Shown here piece by piece: positions 13,854 through 24,200 of a DNA stretch of 64,000 nucleotides. Within the stretch, counting starts at the first letter, position 1; every line of letters begins with the position of its first letter. The position numbers and the translations under genes are program-made. The notes under the pieces were generated by a model. The model saw only the letters and a program-made list of their open reading frames with translations, did no database searches and was not told the origin of the DNA. The DNA is from Medicago truncatula (taxonomy: Eukaryota > Streptophyta > Magnoliopsida > Fabales > Fabaceae). Location: positions 2,306,501 through 2,370,500 of the forward strand of contig NC_053044.1 of assembly GCF_003473485.1 (NCBI RefSeq), written 5' to 3'.

Positions 13854-14257
13854 AGGGTTAATAGAACTTTACCTCCTGCGATATAGGTCATTTTTTGTTT
13901 TTCTCCCTGTAAAATGTTTTTGTCAGATTCCGTCCTTGTAAAAAAATTTTGTTTTGAAAAACCCCCCTACACCAGCTGACTGTATAATTTTTATTATTTT
14001 TTATTGTGTACACGTGGCATTTAAAAATCACAAATGCCACGTGTACACAATAAAAAATATATATATATACAGTCAGCGCGCCACGTCATCAAAAAATGGT
14101 GACTCAGCGTGCCAAATCAGCGAAAATGCACAGTCAGCTGGCCTAGGGGGTTTTCCAAAACAAAAAAAATTTACAAGGACGGAATCTGAGAAAAAAATTT
14201 TACAGGGGGAAAACCAAAAGTGACCTATATTGCAGGGGGTAAAGGCTTATTAACCCT
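13854..14257. mobile_element. Foldback MITE with a perfect 26-bp central hairpin
   Basis: The ends are AGGGTTAATA (13854) and its inverse TATTAACCCT (to 14257). Inside them both arms carry the same phrases: ATAGGTCA, then a T-rich run, CCCTGTAAAA, then CAGATTCCGTCCTTGTAAA on one side and its complement on the other. At the centre, 13997-14022 and 14032-14057 are perfect complements around a 9-nt loop and include GTGTACACGTGGCATTT with a CACGTG G-box core. No protein is encoded. Confidence 0.8.
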
Positions 14258-14694
14258 ATTATTGATAGGAGCTTGACAAATGAGTACTTTTAATTGAAGA
14301 CGGTCACGACGCAGATGAAAATGGTGAAAGCAAGATAGAAATTCCCGAAGGTTTGCTCATATCTTACCGTACACATTTCCTCAAGGCTCAAAGCTCAGAG
14401 AGCACTTACAAAGGTATGTATAAATCATCCATCGAAGAGGTCGTCACATTGATAACAAGAGTTGAACCTACAACCTTGCGGGTGAATCGATACCTTACCA
14501 AATGAGTTAATTTTTATTGGCATACACTAATGCAATTATTATAATATAAATATTTTTTTATATAAAAACTATACCATATTACAGTTAACTTTATAATTTA
14601 TATTAAATTCACTTTAAACTTATGTTAACTTATATGTCAAATAACTAAAATATAATTTCAAAAGTTAAGATTCTTAAAAGTCTCTGATGCTTAC
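14258..14694. other. Intergenic, with a possible short coding fragment
   Basis: At about 14298-14417 one frame reads EDGHDADENGESKIEIPEGL and continues openly to a GT donor-like site. The phrase KIEIPEGLLI resembles a Pif1/Helitron helicase segment, but this is too weak to call. The remainder is AT-rich. Confidence 0.25.
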
Positions 14695-14844
14695 ATGAAC
14701 GGATTCTTGGGCCCTCTTCCCCAAGAGTTGATCAAGCTTCCATCATTAGAACAACTCGACCTTGGTAGAAACTGCTTCAGTGGCAGAATCCCCCCAAGTA
14801 ATGGAAATTTCAAAAGACTCAAGTTCCTAATTTTAGCTGGGTGA
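14695..14844 (+). pseudogene. Leucine-rich repeat fragment of a receptor-like protein
   Basis: A 49-residue stretch reads as about two plant-type LRR units: GFLGPLPQELIKLPSLEQLD, then LGRNCFSGRIPPSNGNFK and RLKFLILAG, ending in TGA. It matches the LxxLxLxxNxFSGxIP pattern of LRR receptor kinases and receptor-like proteins. No signal peptide, further repeats or kinase domain are present nearby, so it is an isolated gene fragment. Confidence 0.7.
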
Positions 14845-15104
14845 AAAAAGTTGGAAAATCTGAAATCGCAAACAAAGCATTTTCCTTCACCACTAATTAA
14901 CCTTATATGGAGCATATTATATGTCAACTTCAACTATTTTTATATTAAGTTAATTTTCTAGACACTGCTTTTGAACCTCCTCTTTTGTGTGAAGTGAATC
15001 TTTTGAGTTTCCTATATAACACACATTGCTCCATGTTGTGTTTTGTGTCCACTCTTCTTTCTCTCTTTGCTAGCTACCTTTCTAAGAAAGTGTGGAAGAA
15101 AAAT

Positions 15105-15406
15105 ATGGGTGCACTTTATTACTTGATCTCCAATTTTTGCACACCTAGCACAAAATCCAAACGCAAACCAATGCAGGTATACTCTCATAACCTAACTAAC
15201 CATTTTTTCCTTTGTTTAACTAATTAGGGTTTAGGGATATTTTATTTTCTTCCTAAAACTTTGAAGTTCCATTACTATAGCTAGCTTTATTTTTATTACA
15301 ATATGTTGTTTATTTTGTATTTTTTTATAGACAGTTGAGATCAAAGTCAAAATGGATTGTGATGGGTGTGAAAGAAGAGTCAGAAATGCAGTGGCTACAA
15401 TGAAAG
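15105..15406 (+). pseudogene. Heavy-metal-associated isoprenylated plant protein (HIPP), 3' truncated
   Basis: Exon 1 is 15105-15176 (24 codons, MGALYYLISNFCTP..) and exon 2 is 15331-15406, joined in phase by good GT-AG sites. Together they read MGALYYLISNFCTP, a short basic stretch, then TVEIKVKMDCDGCERRVRNA and VATMKG. MDCDGCE is the metal-binding MxCxxC core of an HMA domain. HIPP proteins of this class continue in a third exon with the rest of the HMA domain and a C-terminal CaaX prenylation box. That exon is absent: after an acceptor-like CTTGCAG at 15498-15504 the text is unrelated and soon becomes a copy of WD40 gene sequence. The gene was probably cut by a rearrangement. If transcribed it would give only about 55 meaningful residues. 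Confidence 0.8.
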
Positions 15407-15534
15407 GTTTCAAGTTCCATAACTATTTCTCCAAAGTTTATGCTATTAATTTTGCATCTGTATTAGACCTAGCTAGCTAATTCTAAAAAATAAATACTTG
15501 CAGGTTGCAACGACCATTATTATAAGAATCTTTA

Positions 15535-15893
15535 ACAAAATATTTATGCTAGTAGATAGACTCAAATAAGTCAATCGAACATCCAACTTCATATAAATCG
15601 AATTAACAAAGTCAATGTGTAGTAGAGTGCGCTCTTAAATTTTTATAGAGACGATAAAAAAAGAATATCGCTTACCTGAAAATGAAGAATTGTTGGTCTA
15701 ACTGATCTTGAATTTCTTCTGAACTCATAAAATGAGTTTCCTTTTTTTGTACTTTTATTAAAATCCTGTTTGTAATGGATAATAGTAATGATATAACAAG
15801 TTATATTGGTCATAAGTTATGATCAATGAAATGATTGAAGAAGTTTTTCTCAGAAATATTCAGCATCATCCCCTTGATGATGATGAGACATAC
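15535..15893 (-). pseudogene. Rearranged partial copy of the WD40 gene (intron 3, exon 3, part of intron 2, part of exon 1)
   Basis: 15535-15632 matches the intron at about 12113-12211, 15661-15765 matches exon 3 with both splice sites, and 15766-15860 matches the next intron. After CTCAGAAATAT the copy jumps to TCAGCATCATCC, which in the intact gene lies about 850 bp away in exon 1. The copied exon 3 (15676-15765) is still open and has only a few changes. The copy cannot make a protein, because exon 2 and most of exon 1 are missing. Confidence 0.88.
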
Positions 15894-16660
15894 TTGATAA
15901 CATGGCTATAGACCTACCCGCTATTCCCAACGTGATAACACATATACATAGTTTAAAGCATGTCCCTTGACGTTCTTTTAATTCTTATGATCTTTGGGCA
16001 TGGAACAGATATTCCATAAGTTGCTTGGACTTCAATAACTTCATTGTTGTTCTCCTTGCTTTCATTACTTCCATGAGATTAAGTATAGAAAACCACAATT
16101 GAATGTCAAGGATCGAAAACATCAACCTAAAATAGTCTAAGTATGATTGGATAAAAAGTTCGCAAAGTGGTATTTTTTTTTTTTTTATGAAAAAAAAAAT
16201 ATGAACTAATATCATTCATTAACTTCTAATATTCGTGACAGAAAAAATGCCTCATTTTCTTGAGTTTTTTGTAATTATGGTTTTTTTTATAGAAAGATAA
16301 AAACTATCTCATTATGTAAACTATACAATAATATAACTTTTTAAAAATCTTGTACGATAGTTAATAAAGAGTAACACCATAAAGTATTGTGAGAGACATT
16401 TTCGTATATTTAAAAAGGAAATTCATATTTGGTCCAACAGTTAACTTCTATATGAGTTAACATTAATATTACTTTGGTAAAACTGTTCATCATTGGTTTG
16501 CTTTAAAATATGATGAAAGTTTATTCAAAGTTATGCCAACCTTATAAATTTCTACTATAAAAGTAGAAAATATGCACGACCTCCACATCTTCACAAATCT
16601 GAATTCTACGAATTTTTATTTTCAAAACTTCCTAGAAGTTCAACAAGAGGCAAACCTTTT
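15894..16660. other. Intergenic DNA
   Basis: AT-rich, with no confident coding match. A phrase of about 32 bp, CATCATTGGTTTGCTTTAAA and onward, at about 16491 recurs at about 16697 inside the next pseudogene, so a small local duplication is present. Decayed upstream parts of the SURNod19 gene may lie in 16560-16660 but could not be aligned. Confidence 0.4.
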
Positions 16661-18898
16661 ACTATGGAAATTCTATACCATTGTATGAAACATACATCCA
16701 TCATTAGTTTGCTTTAAAATATGATGAAAGTGATGATAAGAATATGACACACGACCCCAAAGATCATACCAAACCTTTTGGGGTTCTCTTATAAAAAGAA
16801 ATAATGGATCCTTCAACGGAGATATTCTTCCACATTATTGGGGTTTAGGAAGTGAATCACGAGGAACAATTTCAAAGCTTCCAGATCCTTTTGCACTTGA
16901 AGTAGGTAACCCTGTAAATATTACAAAAGCCTGAAAAGAGAAATGACTATTTCTTATCATGATCATTGATACACGTGGCACAGAAGATCGAAAAAGTTGC
17001 AGCGAGTGTAGGTGTGATCAATTTAATCTCCCAAAGGATTTTTATAACGTGACACATGATATCCATGGTAAACCGTTGTCCCCCCGACTATAAGGGAGGA
17101 ATCTTTTGTTGCCACAATGGTTTTCTGTGCAAGTTGAGAAAGGGATTCCAAGCACCACGTAGAAAACTTGCTCTAAGATACAAAATAATGTGGGTTGAAT
17201 TAATGGGACCAACGTCAAATCTCTGTTAGATTTTATATACTTGATTCCACTGATCTTCAAAACAAATGGTTTTGACACAATCCATGATTGTCTGGTAAAA
17301 TTCATATAACTTAAATTTTCAATTTTATCATCAACTAAATTATCTCATGATCAAGTCGTAGCATAAGTGAATGAACATGAACACATTAGAAGGACGTCCA
17401 AGGAAACTCTACTTTATAACATGAAATATAGTAACAAATAATATTCTCATTTGCAAGCAAAAGAAAAATAAGTTCACTTATAACACGTTAATTAACATTT
17501 TTAAATCATTTTGCAAATTCATAGAAAGTGATTAACAAAGATTTTTTAATTTGTTACAGGCAGACTATACTATTCAAGGAAACAATAGTGGTGACCCTGT
17601 CAATGTTCAAAAAGCAAGAATCCCTATAAAAAAAAAAAATGGTGGTTATCTTATATCTACGGAACTGCTCATATGCATACAGGTGTTGTTAATGCAACAT
17701 TATATGGACAGGTATAGTTTAATATCGATTTGACTAAATATTTTTGAACTAGTTTATGCTTTCTTGATTTGTTTCGTTAGTAATAATAAATTTTCTTTTA
17801 GTAAAATTTATTTTGTTTTAGTGCATGTATAATCTATATGTTTATTAGTTCACTATTTGTTTTTGATAAATTAATTAGGATGGAAGGACATTGTGCACAA
17901 CAACACTGATGAGTGACACAAATCGTATTAGGATAAAAAGTAAAATTAAAAGATGGATTTGGGGAAAGAAATGATGATAGAATGCGTCACATTCACTTCC
18001 AATCCAAGAAGGAATGCTAAGCCTTGAGGAATCGCCACAATGGTAAGGAAGCCATTGATAAGATTCGATAAACTTGGTTCAATCCAGAACCAAAAAGAAG
18101 CAAAGTTTCACAACACACAAAGTGTAATTTTTTTTTTTATCAAAATTCTACTTTTTTTATTTCATAATGAAACTTACAATTTATAGAGTTCTCACAAAGT
18201 CACCCAATGGACCCTAATAAATTAAAAATGACACTTAATAACAAATAAATGACATATAAAGAATAACAACTATTTTCCTAATAATATGAAATAACTACGT
18301 AACATGCTGGAGTCCAAAAGGTGTGAACTACTTGCCCAAAATGCGACTTGGTCTAAACTGATGATTGGCCAATCAAATCCAATAATTGTAGTGCCATGCA
18401 TGGAAATCTTGAATTGGATTATTGGGCTGTTTCAGCAACGTAAATTTTGCAATGAAGTGCTACATTAATTCTGTAACCGATGGAATAAAAAATAACCTTA
18501 TATACCTTTGTGATTGTCAGCTTAGAACATGAATCAGCACTTTGGGATAATTACATCTCCATGAGATAATCACTTACTCACAACCTGCTGCCAATTATTT
18601 TATTAGAACCATAACAGTGCTAATAATTGACCATTTGGATTAATAGCCAAATTATTTTACTAGGAAAATAGCATGCTTGTTTGGAATTAAAAAATGAATA
18701 AAATATTCATTTTTTTATATGTTTCCTTCCACATGCTTAATGAGCTCTTGATCTCATCAAACACTAATATACGGAACGGGAAAGGAAGTTGGAAATGAAG
18801 AAGGTTACGTTGTTGGAATGTCTGTTTGCTATCCAAAATTAGGTTCAATTAAGATTAAGGATGGAGAATATGATTTATATACACACGTCCTTGATTTA
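16661..18898 (+). pseudogene. SURNod19 (stress up-regulated Nod 19) family pseudogene
   Basis: Scattered frames give characteristic family segments in the right order: GNSIPLYETY (16675), RNNGSFNGDILPHYWGLGSE (16797 on), LPDPFALEVGNPVNIT, IDTRGTEDRKSCSECRCDQF, NLPKDFYNVTHDIHGKPLSP, GFQAPRRKLALRYKIMWV, then after an intron DYTIQGNNSGDPVNVQKA (17560 on), AHMHTGVVNATLYGQ, DGRTLCTTT, and finally YGTGKEVGNEEGYVVGMSVC with YPKLGSIKIKDGE (18770-18880). Breaks include TGA and TAA codons, several frameshifts and an 851-bp insertion between CTTT and YGTG. Function of the intact family is poorly known; it is a secreted plant protein family first noted in alfalfa nodules and stress. The identification rests on recalled family sequence. 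Confidence 0.85.
17908..18758. mobile_element. 851-bp insertion in the SURNod19 pseudogene, flanked by AACACT repeats
   Basis: The pseudogene reading is interrupted after ACAACAACACT and resumes after CAAACACT. AACACT occurs at 17902-17907 and 18760-18765. The insert starts GATGAG and ends CTCATC, so it has 6-bp inverted ends. It holds no recognisable coding sequence; a T-rich stretch lies near 18129. It is probably a small non-autonomous transposon; the class is not certain. Confidence 0.65.
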
Positions 18899-19664
18899 GT
18901 TTAGCGTTTGTCCTAAATATGAGTCAAGATCATCTCCATTTACGTGCTTATTTATTTCTTCCATTTAGAGAGATAAAGACACAAAATTTTAAAGAAAGTA
19001 AAAAATAATTAATGATGATGGGATTCACTTGGTAATATGACCTACATCCTATTTTTTGTATGTATTTTTCTCTAAATGGCATTCTTAATTTGTTTTCATA
19101 AATGGAGAGGATCTTTACTCCATTTTTTTGAGAGAAGGATCTTTACTCCATAAATATGGCCATTTTGGATAATGCCCTGGTAGACAATGATATGATACAT
19201 TACCCATAAAAATTTGACAAGTGAAACAATCGTTTCAAGTATTAAATTAGTAAATTAATCTTCGCTAAACGAATTGTCGTTTTCGACTCGGCAAATAAAC
19301 AAATCTTAATTAAAAAAAAGGTTGTGCTAACAAGTGCCCTTGCTCAAAGGGCACTTGTTAAAGAAACCATAAGTTGACATTGAAATCTATAATTTTTTAT
19401 CTTTAAAAAGTTGAATTCATGACTTTTTACCATTTTCCAATACATTTACTTCTATTTTAATTCTCTTAATCAATGCTTTAAGGACACTCTTTAACATTTC
19501 CCTTAAAAAAGGTAAATGGTGTGTGTGTAAAGATGTTGTTGCAAAGAAAATAAATGATGAAAGCGATTAGGATTCCTCGAATCTCGTTTCTCTTTTCGTT
19601 GAATAAATCAAGTTCATAATTCAACTAAATTTTGAGGTTTATACTCATGAGGCCATAGAAAGTA
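18899..19664. other. Intergenic DNA
   Basis: AT-rich and non-coding. A short inverted repeat, AAGTGCCCTTGCTCAAAGGGCACTT, lies at about 19335-19359 and can form a compact hairpin. Confidence 0.45.
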
Positions 19665-19959
19665 TAAAATGTCGGTGTGGAAAATTATGTGTCCGAATAA
19701 CATAACAAAATATAAAAGAATTTAGGTAGTATACTTCACGAGTGTACAATTATTTGAAACATATATGGAATGATGTATTGTTATGTCAATTAATTTATAT
19801 AAAAATATATAAGTTTCATATTCATGGATTGATGTGATAATGCATATGTGAAATAATTATACGCGATATAAAATAGGAAATGTCAAATGCGAAAAAATAT
19901 TTGTGGATAGAATATGCCCACATTTTCATCATGTGCCAAACTTAACCAACTATTCTTCA

Positions 19960-20905
<946 letters not shown>

Positions 20906-21158
20906 ACATGTTTCCTTCAAACAAAATGTCGGTGTGGAAATGATGTGTCAAAATAACATAACAAAATATAAAAGAATTTAGTTAGTATCTGTTCAAATAG
21001 CATGTGTGAAATTTTATTTTATTTTTTCCTTTTTTTTGAGGAAGTGTGAAATTATTTATTATAACATGATAAAATAGGAAAGGTGGAATGTGGAAAAGTA
21101 TTTGTGGACAGAATATGCCCGCGTTTTCATCATGTGCCAAACTTAACCAACTATTCTT

Positions 21159-21161
<3 letters not shown>

Positions 21162-21202
<41 letters not shown>
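21162..21202 (+). repeat. (TC)n microsatellite in the ARP8 leader
   Basis: About 41 bp of TC ending 34 bp before the ARP8 ATG. A pyrimidine-rich tract in this position is common in plant leaders (Y patch) and may influence transcription start. It is the shorter sister of the run at 19963-20096. Confidence 0.9.
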
Positions 21203-21204
<2 letters not shown>

Positions 21205-21236
21205 TATGTTCTGTTCTGTTGAAACATATTCAAAAT

Positions 21237-24200
21237 ATGTCAATAGTACTAAGAAAATTGTTGGAAATAATCTTAAAACGCAATCCAACATCTTCAGATG
21301 AACAACAACAACAACAAGTGTTGCCGTTGCCGTATGGTGATATGGGTGAATTAGATCAACTACCAAGTGATATCTTGATACAAATTTTGAGACTTTTGGG
21401 TCCCAAAGAAGTTGCAAAACTGAGTGTGATATGCAAGTCTTTGAAATTTTCTGTATCTGATAATCGTTTATGGCTTCACTTCCTTCAGACTCATCAATCT
21501 GATCCATCTTGGGATTCTGTGTTTTTTGCTGAAACTAATTTGATCTCTGGTTACCCTCTTCCGTTAGTATTCTAAATTTTCTTCCTTTTTTATGGTTAAT
21601 GCTGTTTAATTTGATGGGTTGAATGTGTGTGATTGTGATTGGAAATACTCTTTTCAGATTTATTGAATAACCGATGTATCTGGACTATATTATATATCAG
21701 ATACATCAATTATTCAATGAATTTGAAAAATGAATATTTGATTATAATAGTGACCGGAGTGAGTAAGTGATTTTGATGATTTGTGGTGTTAATAATAAAT
21801 TATTGTTATTTTTGTGATTTGATGTGGATTTTGATTGGTTGTGCTAATGACTGTTATTTTGTGATTGCAATTAAGTGACTTTGAAGGGTTGTGTGTGTGT
21901 GATTGAAAATTTTTGTTTTACGCAAAGTGATTAATTTTGATAGTTTGTGTTGTAGATGATTGTTATTTTGTGATTTGTTGTGAATTTGATGGCTTGTACA
22001 AGTGAATTTTTGTTTTTTGTGCTTTGATGGGTGCAATGATGGAATCACAAGTTTAGTTCTTTAAATTGTATGGATTAGAAATTTTGGCCATCAAATTAAC
22101 TAAATCTCAAAATGATCTTTGAATTTGAAATTTTTTGTTCGAGATAATTTTAGGATTCAAAAGGAGAAATCTGATCAAGGATTTTTAATGGGTTGTATGT
22201 GTGATTGCAAATTTGTGCTTTGGTGCAAGTGAATTGGTAAAAAAAATTAGCTTTGATTGTTTGTGGTGCAAGTGACTGTTGTTTTGTACTTTGATGGGTC
22301 GTGCAACAAGATAATCGCCAATTTAGTTCTTCAATTTGTAGGGATTAGTGAACTTAATCATGAAGTTTAAGAAATCTCAAGATCATATTTGAAATTGATT
22401 GCACATTTGTGCTTTGATGGATTGTTGTGTAAATGATTGTTATTTTGTGATTTGTTGTGAATTTGATGGGTTGTCCAAGTGATTTTTTTGTGTGCTTTGA
22501 TGGGTGCAATGATGGAACCACCAGTTTAGTCCTTTAAACTGTAGGGATCAGTAGGCTTCCACAGTGAAATTAACGATATCTTAAAGATCTTCGAAATTAA
22601 AATTTTCATTCACATTAGTTTGTTGAAGACAATTTTAGGACTAAATTTACTTATCCAAAAGGACTAGTGTGATATAAGATTTTTAATTTCAGGGATCATT
22701 TTTAAATTTGTTAATTTCAGGGAATGAATTGTTGAACTCCTATAACTTTATGAACTAAAACGGTGATCCAGTTATCGTGCAATTGTGCAAGTAATGGTTC
22801 ATGGTGTAGATGACTGTTATTTTGTTATTTGATGTGAATTTGATGGGTTGTGCAAGTGATTGTTATTTTGTGCTTTGGGGTGAATTTGATGAGTTTTGGT
22901 TGTCCAAGATGATTGGTATTTCATGAAATTGAATGTTTGAGATTCCATGAATTGCAGATCCTTTGGCCAGAGGCCCCAGCTGTCATTCAAACATATTTAT
23001 GGTCAGAGAGCTCAGGTTCCTGGTGCTATTATCATTGATGGTTAGTCCTGCAAATTTTCGCTCCACTATCTTGTGTTTCTGTTACTCCTGATGGGTACAT
23101 ATAAACATTTTTCTTTTATCTGTTTTTGCTCAAGGCGGTTCCGGCTATTGCAAATTTGGTTGGAGCAAATATGCTTGTCCGTCGGGGCGATCTGCAACAT
23201 TTTTGGTAATGATTTTGGTTGGAACTAGCACTAAACAACGGCATGTTTTGTTGTTAGAATAAAAATAATTGGTGAAAATTGACTGTGTCTGGATTTTGTT
23301 GTGCTCATACATCCTCATTTTACCTTACTCTCATTTTGACTTCGACCGAGGAGAAACTTAAACTGCAGATAATAGGCATTTCCTTTTCAGTTTCTTTTCA
23401 CTCCTGCTGCAACTTTGTGATAGAAACTGGTACCAAAATACAAATTAATGTTAATATTAATATTGCAATAGATTTCCGAGAAATTCGAGAATCTTGGATC
23501 TCTCCCTTCCAAATGTTTAAGAGTTGGGTCTCTCCCAATCCTTTCCCAACTAACCAAATCCCCCTCTCCCTTGTCTCATAACTTCCCTATTGATAACACA
23601 AATACATAACTGCCATACATAACCATAACTGTCTTAATTAAAACAATATACAACCGTCCTCCTAATTAAAATATAATATAACATAATTGCCTTATTTCAA
23701 TACTCAGAACCGTCTAACACTTTGCTCCTTTTTGATGTGCAGGAATTTGGCAACATTGAGTCACCAATGTATACTAGGCTTCGACATTTTTTCGCAACTA
23801 TTTATAACAGGTAATATTGTCATTTCTTAAACACTGAGTTAAATCAACATGTATCAACTCTCTCAGTGCAATTGAGTACTTTTAGATCTATGTACACATG
23901 CATACATATATAGATGAATATCACCAAAACAATCAAGTTTTGGAAAAGGCAGTGGACTTTTAAATACTAGTTAAGAGCCTGTTTATTTTCTAAAAACATT
24001 TTTCTGTTTTACTTTCTCAAATTTGTATTCATTTTAAATTGCTAACATGGAGAGAAGATGAAAGACAAGTTAGGAGAATGCATTTTCAAAGACAATGGAA
24101 ACAGTGTTTTGACATTTTCAAAATTTCTGAAAAAATGCTAGATCTGTTTCAAAATATTGTAAAAGAAAACGGTGGGGGAAATATTGGATCTATATTCTCT

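Noticed and set aside
21219-21236. Upstream extension of ARP8 starting at TTG (LKHIQN)
   Set aside because: TTG is not a normal plant start; the in-frame ATG at 21237 gives the expected family length of 471 aa.
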